Assembly: GCF_004295665.1 (NCBI RefSeq)
Contig: NZ_CP034759.1
Coordinates: 2,976,001 to 3,040,000 of the forward strand
Reading direction: 5' to 3'
DNA: 64,000 nucleotides
DNA from: Litorilituus sediminis
GTDB lineage: Bacteria; Pseudomonadota; Gammaproteobacteria; Enterobacterales; Alteromonadaceae
Shown: positions 50,744 to 59,890 of the stretch, piece by piece
Numbering within the stretch: position 1 is the first letter of the stretch
Layout: each line of letters opens with the position of its first letter
The notes under the pieces: generated by a model
Database searches by the model: none
Told to the model about the DNA's origin: nothing
The model's input: only the letters and a program-made list of their open reading frames with translations
Position numbers and translations under genes: made by a program

Positions 50744-50761
50744 AATTATTTCACTTGGTAT
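50744..50761. repeat. Solo terminal-repeat copy in the cpxR leader
   Basis: AATTATTTCACTTGGTAT is, over all 18 bases, the exact inverse complement of positions 46162-46179, the left end of the MITE-like element. No partner end lies nearby, so it may be a footprint left by excision or deletion. It sits 16 bases before the cpxR start codon. Confidence 0.6.
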
Positions 50762-50806
50762 TAGTGGCATTGTAAACTGTTGCTAAATAAAACGCTGGCT
50801 TTAATT

Positions 50807-50827
50807 GTAAATTTACTCAATCTTTAC
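50807..50827. promoter_or_regulatory. Candidate CpxR-binding site in the cpxR-cpxP divergent region
   Basis: TTTAC repeats at 50812-50816 and 50823-50827, six bases apart, read as GTAAA-N6-GTAAA on the minus strand; the Cpx consensus is GTAAA-N5-GTAAA with some spacing tolerance. The first half is inside a GTAAATTTAC palindrome (50807-50816). A TATACT -10 candidate for cpxP follows at 50860-50865. Confidence 0.5.
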
Positions 50828-50897
50828 ATTGGCTTTGCACTTCTTTGCATTGATTTTTCTATACTGGATATCGTTATTAATTTCGTGAGGAAAGGTT

Positions 50898-51389
50898 ATG
50901 AATAATCTCAATGTAGTAAAACCAGTAATGATTGCAACAAGCTTCTGTTTAGCTCTAGTGTTTTCAGCTAGTTCAATGGCTGACGGAGACTTTCGAGGGG
51001 GCAACGACAGGCATATTGCCAGTTATGAAAGCGAGTTTTTTAAAGGTAAAAGTGTATTTAAGAAAATGGCTAGACATCTACAGTTAACTGATACGCAAAA
51101 GCAAGAAATGAAAGCGATCAGACTCGCTGCCAAAGAGCAAAATAAGGCTTTACGTGACTCATTAAAACAATTTCGTAGTGAAATGAAAACACTATCTCAA
51201 GCAGATGTGTTTGATGAGCATGCCTATACTGCGCTGTATAACGCCTATCAACCTAGTCTAGCGCAAGCTGCATTAACCAAGGCTAAAACCAGACACGCCA
51301 TTTATCAGGTGTTAACCGCTGAGCAAAAACAGCAATGGCAATCATTTATGGAAAAAAGAAAGCAAAAGCGTGCTAAAAAAAGTAGTTAA
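50898..51389 (+). CDS. cpxP: CpxP/Spy-family periplasmic stress protein
   Basis: Periplasmic helical protein that inhibits CpxA and has chaperone-like activity. A signal peptide ends near residue 28 (SSMADG). Two LTxxQ-type motifs are present: LQLTDTQKQEM and LTAEQKQQW. Length 163 and the divergent position to cpxRA match E. coli cpxP. AGGAAAGG precedes the ATG. Spy is the main alternative name, but context favours CpxP. Confidence 0.9.
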   Translation: MNNLNVVKPVMIATSFCLALVFSASSMADGDFRGGNDRHIASYESEFFKGKSVFKKMARHLQLTDTQKQEMKAIRLAAKEQNKALRDSLKQFRSEMKTLSQADVFDEHAYTALYNAYQPSLAQAALTKAKTRHAIYQVLTAEQKQQWQSFMEKRKQKRAKKSS

Positions 51390-51399
51390 GCAGGGCGAT

Positions 51400-53403
51400 T
51401 TAGCCGTGTAAGCTAAAAGAGAATATTTTTGACATTTGGCTTTCTACCGCTTTGCTATCAACAGTTGCAGGTAGAAAGCGCCATTTACGCATAGCTGAGC
51501 GAATGGCATTTTTAAAGTAGTTTACGCGGTTTTGTGAAGCAAACTGAATATTTTTAACTCTACCATTGGCATCAATAGTAAAGTTAACTTTAACTTCTAT
51601 TTCTATTCCCTTTCTTTTCGCTAAGCTAGGATAAATAGGGTCTTCCATTTTGATTGGTTTGGCTTCTAGTCTTACAGGGGCTGCGACCGTATTTCTTTTA
51701 ACGGGGGCGTATATATCTTTAACAACATTGTTTAAATTTGAGGCAATATAGGTGGTATTTTCACGACTTAACTCATCTAATTGCGCTTGATATGGGTTGC
51801 TAAACCCGGTTGATTTGTTATTTAAACTGACTTCAATGTCATTGTTTTGTGCGCTTAATACAGGTTCGATTTCAGCTTGGCTAGTGGCAATTAACTTCTC
51901 GGTTGAACTTGCTTTTTGCTTGATAAAGGCAGGTTTATTTTGCTCAACCGCGACAGCATCTTCAGTGATTATATTGTGCTTAGCTGCTAGCTCTTGCTGC
52001 TGAGTATTAGTGTTAACTAGCGTTGAGGTGGTAATCTCTTTAGCTGGTACTGATGTTTCAGGTGCCAGTTCAAGCTTTGCAGGTACAACAGCTGGCGCTT
52101 TGTTCGCTGAAACAACAGATGAAGATAGTTTTTCAGCTTCCATCGAGTCAGTTAACTTATTGCTAGCTTGCTTTGTGGTAACTTGTTCATTGCTTGATTC
52201 TAACTCTTTGTTTGCTTCGCTTGGCTTGCTAAGTAGTTGCAGAGCAATTGAATCATTGGCTAAATCAGCGCTATGTTGCTGCTGTGATTGAACTGGCTGA
52301 TTTGTATTGTGTTGGAAATTAGCATTGTTTGATGACCAATCAAGACTGTTTTCCCACTGCGTAGACAGCGGGAGTTGCATTAATTGCTGGCTGGCAATAA
52401 TAAACAGAGTTAAGACAATGGTAATGCTCGCTAAAAATTTACTTGTATCGTTTTTAGGGGCGCAGTGGTGATCGACTAAACGCAGTACACGTTGCTTAAG
52501 ATCACCGCCAGATGCAGCCATTGCCATGCTTGGTATCGTATGTTGATGTCTATTGGCGCAAAGTGATGCGGTATCTGTTAATGTGTGAGCATAAGCAATG
52601 GGGTCACCACAGTGTTTTACGGCAATGTCGTCACTACAGTACTCACGTTCATTACGCATTTGTTTTGCAACCCAACTCACTGCGGGATGAAAGAAAAACA
52701 ATAACTCAATAATCGATTGAATAAAGTTAACTAAATAATCATGTCTACGTATATGTGCGAGTTCGTGCAGCATTAACATTTCAAGCTGCGCTGAATTTAA
52801 GCCTGTCACCATACTTGCTGGCAATAACACTACAGGCTTTAACCAACCTATTGCCATAGGTACGTCAACATGCAATGAAATAAGTAGTTTAGGCGCTTTT
52901 GTTAAATTAATTTGCTTTGCTAGTTCGTTAAAACGCGCTAACAGGTCATCGCTAGGCAGCACTTTGGCATTTTTTGGTAAACGATTAACACTGTGTACTT
53001 CGATAACTAATTTACTTGCCAAAATGAATACCGAAGCTAACCATAGCAGGGCAATATAAGGTAGCGAGTAAGCTAAAATGGAAGGTAGTAACTCTTGATA
53101 GTTTAATAAGGTACTATCTTGGCGTAGCTCATTTACTAAGGTGGTTAAGGGTAAATGACTATTTGCCGCAGCAGTAGAAATTTTTTCGCTTGGAAAAACA
53201 ACAAAAAAGGTAATGCTAGCGATAACTAAGTTAGCTAGCATAGCCAATGAAGCCAGTGCATATCTTAGTTGAGATTTGCTTTTATCAATTACCACTAAAA
53301 GCGACTTAAGAGCGAGCGCCACTAATGAGCCTTGCCACAAAAAGTGCAATAGCGTTAGCGCTAAGCTATATAAGTAGGGGTTAGTGAATAATTGCTCAAG
53401 CAT
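51400..53403 (-). CDS. BlaR1-like M56 metallopeptidase with C-terminal TonB domain
   Basis: A 667-residue membrane protein. The N-terminal half has about four membrane segments and the zinc motif H213-E-L-A-H217 followed by RRHDYLVN, typical of M56/BlaR1/MecR1 peptidases. A Ser/Ala/Glu-rich, low-complexity linker spans about 350-560. The last about 90 residues form a TonB C-terminal domain (PIYPSLAKRKGIEIEVKVNF, MRKWRFLPA). There is no penicillin-binding sensor domain as in staphylococcal BlaR1. The BlaI-like gene lies 22 bases upstream on the same strand, so the pair is a probable sense-and-cleave system with an unknown signal. Confidence 0.87.
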   Translation of the reverse strand: MLEQLFTNPYLYSLALTLLHFLWQGSLVALALKSLLVVIDKSKSQLRYALASLAMLANLVIASITFFVVFPSEKISTAAANSHLPLTTLVNELRQDSTLLNYQELLPSILAYSLPYIALLWLASVFILASKLVIEVHSVNRLPKNAKVLPSDDLLARFNELAKQINLTKAPKLLISLHVDVPMAIGWLKPVVLLPASMVTGLNSAQLEMLMLHELAHIRRHDYLVNFIQSIIELLFFFHPAVSWVAKQMRNEREYCSDDIAVKHCGDPIAYAHTLTDTASLCANRHQHTIPSMAMAASGGDLKQRVLRLVDHHCAPKNDTSKFLASITIVLTLFIIASQQLMQLPLSTQWENSLDWSSNNANFQHNTNQPVQSQQQHSADLANDSIALQLLSKPSEANKELESSNEQVTTKQASNKLTDSMEAEKLSSSVVSANKAPAVVPAKLELAPETSVPAKEITTSTLVNTNTQQQELAAKHNIITEDAVAVEQNKPAFIKQKASSTEKLIATSQAEIEPVLSAQNNDIEVSLNNKSTGFSNPYQAQLDELSRENTTYIASNLNNVVKDIYAPVKRNTVAAPVRLEAKPIKMEDPIYPSLAKRKGIEIEVKVNFTIDANGRVKNIQFASQNRVNYFKNAIRSAMRKWRFLPATVDSKAVESQMSKIFSFSLHG

Positions 53404-53425
53404 AAAAAACAGTATCTAGGCTCTG

Positions 53426-53806
53426 TTATTTTTCTAGTGAATTAAGTAACTGGCGAATATCGTCAATTTCTTTGGCACTCGTTGAGTCATCAATGGCGCG
53501 CATAACTAATTTTGATGTTGAACCACCAAACGCCTTGCTAATCAAATCTTTAATTAAAGAGCTTTGTGTGTGTACTTCGCTATTAGCTGCTGCATATACA
53601 TGAGCACGGTTGCTTTCGTCACGAATAACCAAGGCCTTCTCATGCATAATTTGTAGAATTTTTAATACTGTGGTGTAGCCAGTTTTCTGGTTAATACTAA
53701 CAGCTTCGTGTATTTGTCTAACGGTTGCAGGACCAATTTGCCAAAGCACATTGAGTAATGTTAATTCAGCCTCTGTCGGCTTAACAGCAGAATTATCACG
53801 CGCCAT
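53426..53806 (-). CDS. BlaI/MecI-family transcriptional repressor
   Basis: A 126-residue winged-helix repressor: LTLLNVLWQIGPATVRQIHEA, then TGYTTVLKILQIMHEK (recognition helix region) and a C-terminal dimerisation part. Family members are inactivated by cleavage through the paired M56 protein. No beta-lactamase gene is in the window, so the regulon is unknown. The 180 bases upstream hold an ATACGA-rich stretch (near 53892-53912, with ATACGAACTTAATCGTAT as an imperfect palindrome) that could be its operator. Confidence 0.88.
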   Translation of the reverse strand: MARDNSAVKPTEAELTLLNVLWQIGPATVRQIHEAVSINQKTGYTTVLKILQIMHEKALVIRDESNRAHVYAAANSEVHTQSSLIKDLISKAFGGSTSKLVMRAIDDSTSAKEIDDIRQLLNSLEK

Positions 53807-53891
53807 TTAATTTTCCTTAGTTCGGATTGTGAGCTAATACAAGCCCTGAGGCCTAATTAATAAGCCTCAAAAATTGTGAATAATTGTTAAG

Positions 53892-53909
53892 ATACGAACT
53901 TAATCGTAT
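53892..53909. promoter_or_regulatory. Candidate palindromic operator upstream of the BlaI-like gene
   Basis: ATACGA-ACTTAA-TCGTAT is a perfect 6-bp inverted repeat with a six-base spacer, 86 bases before the BlaI-like start codon. BlaI-type repressors bind dyads and usually control their own operon, so this is a reasonable candidate, though it lacks the TACA/TGTA half-sites of the staphylococcal operators. Confidence 0.45.
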
Positions 53910-53986
53910 CTCGTGTTGAATAAATGAGCAACCTTTTTATTATTTCGCTGCGATTGTGATTGAATTTACAAGCCAGCTTGCAACGA

Positions 53987-54871
53987 TTAGTTTGCTAACT
54001 TAGCGTATAATTCACCTAGTCGAGTTACTGTACCTGGGCCTGCGCCTTTTGCGAATTCTGCTACCATGTTTGGTGCAAAAGTTGTCACAACCGTTGAGCC
54101 TAATTTAAATCGGCCCATTTCATCGCCTTTTTCAAAGGTGATGGCTTCAACACCTGAGGCTGGATAGTGCCATCTAAATACATCTTTACCTGCTGGAGGT
54201 GTGATCGTACCGGCCCATGTTGTCTCTATGCTAGCAACGATAGTTGCACCAACGAGCACCATTGCCATAGGGCCTTTTGCGGTATCAAAAATAGCAACGA
54301 CACGTTCATTGCGAGCAAAAAGGTCGGGTACATTGCGTGCGGTAAGAGGGTTTACCGAAAAAAGATCACCCGGCACATAAATCATTTCTCGCAGTGTTGC
54401 CGCAATTGGCATATGAATTCTATGGTAATCTTTTGGTGCTAGGTAAATACATGAGAATTTTCCACCGACAAAAGGTTCGGCTGTTTTTTTATCACCGCCA
54501 AGCAGTGAGGTAAGACTATAGTTGAAGCCTTTTGCTTGGATTAATTGTTCATCGACAATATCACCTTGTTGACTAATGGCACCATCAACAGGGTAACAAA
54601 GGTTTGTCTCATCGTTATCTATTGTTCGAGCGCCATCTTCTAATTCACGAGTAAAAAAGTCATTAAAGGTGGCAAAGTCGCTGGCATTCTTTAGCTTGGC
54701 CTCTTTCATATTAATGCCGTAAGCCTTAATGAAAGCATTAATGATTTTGGTGGTAAACCAACCTAATTTTGCCGCAGCAAGCTTGCCAACTAAGCGTGAA
54801 ATAGCATGCTTAGGCATGATGTACTGAAGAGCAATTTTAATTTTGTCTGTTAAAGTATTTTGTGAAGACAC
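53987..54871 (-). CDS. psd: Phosphatidylserine decarboxylase proenzyme
   Basis: Makes phosphatidylethanolamine at the inner membrane. The self-cleavage motif LGST lies at residues 257-260, where Ser259 becomes the pyruvoyl group. The N-terminal [10 protein letters not shown] helix and YHRIHMPI and NERVVA segments are conserved. Length 294 is standard. It follows rsgA by ten bases, the usual rsgA-psd order. Confidence 0.97.
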   Translation of the reverse strand: MSSQNTLTDKIKIALQYIMPKHAISRLVGKLAAAKLGWFTTKIINAFIKAYGINMKEAKLKNASDFATFNDFFTRELEDGARTIDNDETNLCYPVDGAISQQGDIVDEQLIQAKGFNYSLTSLLGGDKKTAEPFVGGKFSCIYLAPKDYHRIHMPIAATLREMIYVPGDLFSVNPLTARNVPDLFARNERVVAIFDTAKGPMAMVLVGATIVASIETTWAGTITPPAGKDVFRWHYPASGVEAITFEKGDEMGRFKLGSTVVTTFAPNMVAEFAKGAGPGTVTRLGELYAKLAN

Positions 54872-54881
54872 TCAGTTTTCC

Positions 54882-55952
54882 TTAATCGTTAAAACGTGAT
54901 GTAAGTTTATTTTCGCCTAAACTTGCGAGAATTCTTTGAAAGCTCGTTAATCTTTTGGCGGTAATCTTGTTATTGTTACTTGCTTCGACAAGCGCACAGC
55001 CAGGATCTGTTTGGTGTTTGCAGTCTCTGAATTTACATAGCCCTAAAAAGGGTTCAAACTCGATAAAGCCTTGGTAGACTTGCTCTGGGGTTAAATGCCA
55101 TAAACCAAATTCGCGAATGCCGGGAGAATCGATTAGATCGCCACCGTCATCAAAGTGATATAAACGCGCTACGGTTGTGGTGTGTTGACCTAGGCCTGAG
55201 TTTTCAGATACCTCTTGGGTCAATAAACCTAGATTTGGCATAAGAGCATTTACTAAAGTTGATTTGCCGACGCCTGATTGACCAACGAAAATACTGGTAT
55301 GCGCTGACAGCTGCGACTTTAACTCGCTTATACCCTCACTGGCTTTACTACTTGCATAGAGTACTTGATAGCCAATATCACGATAAATTTGTAATTGCGC
55401 TTCTATTTCTTGCTGTTCGCTTTCATCAAGCTCGGTTAGTAAATCAGTCTTATTTAATACAATAACTGGCGTGATACCTGTTTGCTCTGCTGCGACTAGA
55501 TAGCGGTCAATAATGTCGCTATTAAAGGCCGGTAATACCGAAGAGACGATTAATATTTGGCTGATATTGGCGGCAATGGGTTTAAGGCCATCATAAACGT
55601 CGGGACGTGACAACATAGAATCACGCTCGTGAACAGCTTCAATGATACCCGTGACACTATGCTGAGTTTTTTTACCTTCACGCCATAATACCTTGTCACC
55701 ACAAACTAATGAGTCAATGGAGCGTCTTAAATTGCAGCGATGAATGCTGGCATCTTCTGCTTCTACATCGGCATGTTGACCAAAGCGACTGATGATGACA
55801 CCGGTTTGCGGTTCACCTAACTCATTATCCAACCACTGTATTTTTTCTGACTTATGCTTAGAGCTTTTTTGCCCCTGATTGCGTAACTTTTTGTCTTGGT
55901 TGGCTTTTATTCGCCTAAGCTGACCTTTAGTCAGTTTTTTGGCCTTAGCCAC
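54882..55952 (-). CDS. rsgA: Small ribosomal subunit biogenesis GTPase RsgA
   Basis: Circularly permuted GTPase that checks late 30S assembly. An OB domain comes first, then G4 NKTD, G1 GQSGVGKSTL and G3 DSPGIREFGLW, and last a zinc knuckle with CKFRDCKHQTDPGCAL. The frame is open upstream to 56000, but the family begins (M)AKAKKLTKGQLRRI, so the GTG at 55952 is the likelier start (356 residues); its ribosome site is weak. Confidence 0.93.
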   Translation of the reverse strand: MAKAKKLTKGQLRRIKANQDKKLRNQGQKSSKHKSEKIQWLDNELGEPQTGVIISRFGQHADVEAEDASIHRCNLRRSIDSLVCGDKVLWREGKKTQHSVTGIIEAVHERDSMLSRPDVYDGLKPIAANISQILIVSSVLPAFNSDIIDRYLVAAEQTGITPVIVLNKTDLLTELDESEQQEIEAQLQIYRDIGYQVLYASSKASEGISELKSQLSAHTSIFVGQSGVGKSTLVNALMPNLGLLTQEVSENSGLGQHTTTVARLYHFDDGGDLIDSPGIREFGLWHLTPEQVYQGFIEFEPFLGLCKFRDCKHQTDPGCALVEASNNNKITAKRLTSFQRILASLGENKLTSRFND

Positions 55953-56084
55953 GAAGATTAACCATGTTATTAAGCTTACCCTATTGTTTGAACGGCGCAT
56001 TGACGGATCAATTGTGCCATACTTGAACGTAGAAATTATTATAACTTACTAGCGAAAGGAATATCATCCTAGTAATATCTACAG

Positions 56085-56097
56085 TATTATACCAAGT
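56085..56097. repeat. Possible terminal-repeat fragment between rsgA and orn
   Basis: TATTATACCAAGT is identical to the 13 bases at the left junction of the MITE-like element (46158-46170), including four bases outside the terminal repeat. No second end is nearby. Short and AT-rich, so chance cannot be excluded. Confidence 0.35.
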
Positions 56098-56194
56098 CTA
56101 GAATGGTTTTTCATAGGCGGCATTTACCTGAGGCAATAGCCCATGCGGTAGGTGATATTTTTAATGTATATGCTGGCACTTTTAAGGGAAGGTT

Positions 56195-56740
56195 ATGACC
56201 TGTAGCGATTCAAATTTAATCTGGCTTGATTTAGAAATGACAGGTTTAGAGCCTGAAGTGGATGTTATTTTAGAAATAGCCACTATAGTCACTGATAGCC
56301 AACTTAATATTCTTGCGCAAGGTCCTGTTTTTGCTATTAGTCAAAGTGATGACGTGTTAGATAATATGAGTCCTTGGTGCGTAGAGCATCATGGTAAATC
56401 AGGTTTAACTCAGCGCTGTCGTGAAAGTGATATTAGTTTAGCTGAGGCAACAGAAAAGACGATTCGCTTTGTTGAACAATACGTGCCAAAAGGAAAATCT
56501 CCTATGTGTGGTAATAGCATAGGGCAAGATAGGCGTTTTATTAATAAGTATATGCCTACATTTGAAGATTACTTTCACTACCGAAACCTTGATGTCAGTA
56601 CCGTTAAAGAACTAGCCCGTCGCTGGAAACCTGAAGTATTAGATAAGGTAGTTAAAACAGGCGCTCATTTGGCTTTAGATGATATTAAAGAATCTATTGC
56701 TGAGCTTAAAGTTTATCGAGAACACTTCTTTAAAGAATAA
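56195..56740 (+). CDS. orn: Oligoribonuclease
   Basis: DEDDh exonuclease that degrades dinucleotides, including pGpG from c-di-GMP breakdown. ExoI motif [11 protein letters not shown] has D12 and E14; [11 protein letters not shown] carries the catalytic His/Asp of Exo[15 protein letters not shown] is ExoII. Length 181 is standard. It is divergent from rsgA as in E. coli and ends one base before the convergent degenerate-GGDEF gene. Confidence 0.97.
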   Translation: MTCSDSNLIWLDLEMTGLEPEVDVILEIATIVTDSQLNILAQGPVFAISQSDDVLDNMSPWCVEHHGKSGLTQRCRESDISLAEATEKTIRFVEQYVPKGKSPMCGNSIGQDRRFINKYMPTFEDYFHYRNLDVSTVKELARRWKPEVLDKVVKTGAHLALDDIKESIAELKVYREHFFKE

Positions 56741-57709
56741 TTAGCTTAATAACTGTCGAGTGCGTTGCAGTAGCTGGTTGATATGTTCGCCATTGGTTAA
56801 CTCACTCGCGGTGAAGTTTATAGTTACTTTCGGCAGCTTGGTTTCTGATTTTGAACTAACAAAGCGCAACTTATCAACGCCTTGCACTACCTTTTTTCCT
56901 ATTTCTTTAGCAACGGCTAAATCAATATCAGGTAAAAGTAAAACAAACTCGTCATAGCTTGCTCGAATAGGTAAACCGCTGTTATCAACATAACTGGCAA
57001 CCTTATGGGCGATTTTAGCAATAATAACATCGCTTAACAGTGCGCCAAAATTATCAACAAAGTCATTGAACTTATTTACTTTAATAACAATGGCGAAAAC
57101 CTGACAGTTTTCATTGTTCGCGCGCCACTGTTTTATGTGTTGAGCAACAGATTTTTCGTTAAATAAGCCTGTGACTGGATCTAAATAGATTTCCTGTCTC
57201 GCCTTGGCTAGCTCATCTGCCAGCGCTTTATTTTCTTGTTCTACTTGTTTTAATTGCTGGGCGATATGCGCTTGTTGCTGTTTAAATGCTTGGCTAGCAA
57301 GTTGAATGGCTTCTATGGCTTCATTAACTTGGTTTTTATCAACAGAGCGTAATTGAGGAATATTGTCATCAAGCTCGGTAATAAGGTGTTGCGCAGAAGA
57401 GGATGATTGCGCATTGCTGTGACGTGCAATTGACAGTAAATTATTAAGATCGAAAATAATTTCATCTCTAAACTGGCTTTGCGCGAGTACGTGCTCTTTG
57501 AACACAGACTCCATAAAAAAGCCATCAAGTTTACCCTTGTTAGTTATTTGTTGTTCAACTTGCTGTACTAAACTGTTATTGCAGCGCTGCTGGTATTCGT
57601 AACAGACAGCATAATTGATGGGGCTTATGGGTAAGCACCATTGTTTTAATTGCTCAACGCAAAGCGCCATAAGCTGCTCTGCTTCATTTATAGAGTCGTG
57701 ATACTTCAT
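56741..57709 (-). CDS. Degenerate GGDEF-domain protein
   Basis: A 322-residue soluble protein. The N-terminal two thirds (to about 165) is helical with a Gln/Glu-rich coiled coil. A GGDEF fold follows, starting at the conserved LDPVTGLFNEKS. The signature loop is S251-Y252-D253-E254-F255 instead of GGDEF, and the first metal-binding Asp position (usually in a DID motif) is Lys/Val (IVIKVNKF), so cyclase activity is unlikely. No RxxD inhibitory site is seen. It probably works as a binding or scaffold domain. The gene abuts orn tail to tail. Confidence 0.85.
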   Translation of the reverse strand: MKYHDSINEAEQLMALCVEQLKQWCLPISPINYAVCYEYQQRCNNSLVQQVEQQITNKGKLDGFFMESVFKEHVLAQSQFRDEIIFDLNNLLSIARHSNAQSSSSAQHLITELDDNIPQLRSVDKNQVNEAIEAIQLASQAFKQQQAHIAQQLKQVEQENKALADELAKARQEIYLDPVTGLFNEKSVAQHIKQWRANNENCQVFAIVIKVNKFNDFVDNFGALLSDVIIAKIAHKVASYVDNSGLPIRASYDEFVLLLPDIDLAVAKEIGKKVVQGVDKLRFVSSKSETKLPKVTINFTASELTNGEHINQLLQRTRQLLS

Positions 57710-57923
57710 TTAGGTTACTTATTCACTTCTATAGGGCAAACCTATTCTCTCGGATCAAAAGCAAAATATCTAGTACATTTAAGTTACATTGTATGCAAAA
57801 AAATCACATCATGGTTATAAGAACGTAATGACACAAAAAAGCTAGCAGTTTCGTTTCGCTGTAAGCTTTCAATTTATAGCCGATTTGTTAGAGTAAGAGC
57901 ACTTTTAAAATAGGAATATCTTA

Positions 57924-59711
57924 ATGAAAGTTTTTTTTCAACTCTTGCTTATATTGTCACTTGCGGCTTGTAGCCAAACAAATAATAGCTCTGATGCTCA
58001 CTCCTATGACTCTGCAGATCAACTATTACAGCAGCTTATTGTTAAACATCAGCAAGTTTACCAACAGGCAAGCCCATTTCATTTCCCAGAAGTGGGGGGC
58101 AATAACGCAAAGTTACCGGATCTTTCTCCAAAAGCATTAGAAAAAGCTTATCAGGCTAATTTAGCAATATATACAGAGTTGATGACAATAGACCAAGATA
58201 AATTAACGCAGGAAAATCAGATTAATTGGTCTGTGCTGACTTACAGCTTAAAAAATGAAATAGATGGTTATCTAAATAAAGAACACTATATGCCATTAAC
58301 GGCTGAATCTGGTTTTCATGTTTGGATTGCCAATATCAGCAGTCGTATTCATTTTAAAAGTGAACAGGACTATATTGACTATATCGCTCGCCTTAACGCA
58401 ATTCCTCATTATTTTGATCAGCAAATGGCGTGGATGGAGCTAGGTATTGAGGAAGGGATAACTCAACCTCAGATAGTGTTAGCAGGATTTGAGCAATCTA
58501 TCTTGGCTTATATTAAAGATGATGTCACCTCAAGTGGTTACTATCAGCCATTTTTAGCTATGCATGACTCTGTTTCACCCCAAGTACAACGTCAGCTGCA
58601 GGCACAAGCAAAGCAAGTGTTATCTAGTCAAGTTATGCCTGTCTACCAAAAGTATTATGACTTTATGGTAAATAAATATCAGGTTAAAGCACGTAAAAAC
58701 ATTGCTGCTAGTGCCTTGCCAAATGGTGAACGTTATTATCAAAATCGCGTCGAGCACTATACAACCTTACCTATGACAGCAGAGCAAGTGCACCAACAAG
58801 GCCTGCAAGAGGTGAAACGTATTCGCGCAGAAATGGAGGCCGTTATCAAAGAGGTTGGCTTTACCGGTAGCTTCGCCGAATTTGTGCAATTTTTAAGAAC
58901 AGATCCGCAATTTTATGCGCAAACTCCACTTGAGCTGATAAAGGAAGCCTCTTATATTGCCAAGCAAATGGATGCAAAATTACCGCCGTTATTTAAAACA
59001 TTACCACGAACACCTTATGGCGTAATGCCTGTGCCGGAAAACATTGCCCCTAAGTATACAACGGGTCGATATTCAGGTGCTGCGCGTGATGATCAACCTG
59101 GTAATTATTGGGTTAATACCTATCGCCTTGATCGCAGACCGCTTTATGTGCTTACTGCGTTAACTTTACATGAGGCGGTACCTGGGCATCATTTGCAAAT
59201 TGCGTTAGCTAAAGAAATGCAAAATGTCCCTAAATTTCGTAATCGCACTTACATTTCAGCCTTTGGTGAGGGTTGGGGATTATATTCTGAGTATTTAGGC
59301 ATTGAAGCGGGTATGTATAGCGACCCTTATCATAACTTTGGTCGATTAACCTATGAAATGTGGCGAGCTTGTCGACTTGTTGTTGATACCGGTATGCATA
59401 GTCAAGGTTGGTCTCGAGATAAAGCGATGGACTTTTTAGCCAGTAATACGGCTTTATCATTACACAATGTGAAAACAGAGATAGACCGTTATATTTCTTG
59501 GCCTGGACAAGCACTGTCATACAAAATTGGCGAGTTAAAAATAAAGCAATTGCGTAATAAAGCTGAGCAGCAATTAGGTAATCAATTTGATTTAAGAGAG
59601 TTTCATGACCAATTGTTAAAGCATGGCTCTATGCCCTTGTCTATGTTAGAAAAAGTGATTGATAGCTACATAGAAGAACAGTTAAGGAAACAGGAGTTAG
59701 CACATGAGTAA
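57924..59711 (+). CDS. DUF885-family lipoprotein, putative metallopeptidase
   Basis: A 595-residue exported lipoprotein. The lipobox LAAC places the lipidated Cys at residue 16. The DUF885 core follows, with H416-E417-A-V-P-G-H422-H423, the HExxxGHH-like motif considered zinc-binding in this family, and RTYISAFGEGWGLYSEYLG after it. Some members have carboxypeptidase-like activity, but this one is not characterised to my knowledge. Its 3' end faces the minus-strand c-di-GMP riboswitch, whose transcript would run antisense into it. Confidence 0.88.
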   Translation: MKVFFQLLLILSLAACSQTNNSSDAHSYDSADQLLQQLIVKHQQVYQQASPFHFPEVGGNNAKLPDLSPKALEKAYQANLAIYTELMTIDQDKLTQENQINWSVLTYSLKNEIDGYLNKEHYMPLTAESGFHVWIANISSRIHFKSEQDYIDYIARLNAIPHYFDQQMAWMELGIEEGITQPQIVLAGFEQSILAYIKDDVTSSGYYQPFLAMHDSVSPQVQRQLQAQAKQVLSSQVMPVYQKYYDFMVNKYQVKARKNIAASALPNGERYYQNRVEHYTTLPMTAEQVHQQGLQEVKRIRAEMEAVIKEVGFTGSFAEFVQFLRTDPQFYAQTPLELIKEASYIAKQMDAKLPPLFKTLPRTPYGVMPVPENIAPKYTTGRYSGAARDDQPGNYWVNTYRLDRRPLYVLTALTLHEAVPGHHLQIALAKEMQNVPKFRNRTYISAFGEGWGLYSEYLGIEAGMYSDPYHNFGRLTYEMWRACRLVVDTGMHSQGWSRDKAMDFLASNTALSLHNVKTEIDRYISWPGQALSYKIGELKIKQLRNKAEQQLGNQFDLREFHDQLLKHGSMPLSMLEKVIDSYIEEQLRKQELAHE

Positions 59712-59793
59712 GAAGGGAAGGCGCGCAAAGATATCGGCAGAAAACTGATAGAAGGCCAGCAAGTAAAGATAAGCCCCCACTATATCTAAATTT

Positions 59794-59870
59794 GGTAGTT
59801 CCGCTATCATAGGTTTCCCATTAGACCGGTAACTTTGCGTCGCTAGTTTTCACTAGGTTTGCCCTTGTCG
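59794..59870 (-). ncRNA. Cyclic di-GMP-I riboswitch aptamer (GEMM-I)
   Basis: Read on the minus strand from 59870 to 59794, the core matches the GEMM-I consensus block by block: ACAAGGGCAAACC; the stem CUAGU-GAAA-ACUAG with its GNRA loop; CGACGCAAAG; ACCGGUCUAA (tetraloop receptor side); a GG-GAAA-CC tip; then GAUAGCGGAACUACC. The known ligand contacts are kept (G in GGGC, A in GCAAAG, final C in UACC). A sigma70-like promoter sits directly upstream. No minus-strand gene begins within 2 kb downstream: the RNA would run into the DUF885 3' end, 82 bases away. No clear terminator or ribosome site was found after the aptamer. Confidence 0.92.
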
Positions 59871-59890
59871 AGCTTTAGCAGCTCAAAATC

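Noticed and set aside
51400..53806. BlaR1/BlaI pair as a beta-lactam resistance module
   Set aside because: No beta-lactamase or PBP2a-like gene is near and the sensor domain is absent; M56-TonB fusions with BlaI-like repressors also occur without any resistance gene.
56174..56190. TGGCAC before orn as a sigma-54 promoter
   Set aside because: The matching TTGC element at the required spacing is missing.
59697..59780. A 27-residue minus-strand ORF starting GTG 14 bases after the riboswitch aptamer
   Set aside because: It has no ribosome site, overlaps the 3' end of the DUF885 gene and ends quickly. It could be a riboswitch-controlled leader peptide, but nothing supports coding beyond a hydrophobic look.
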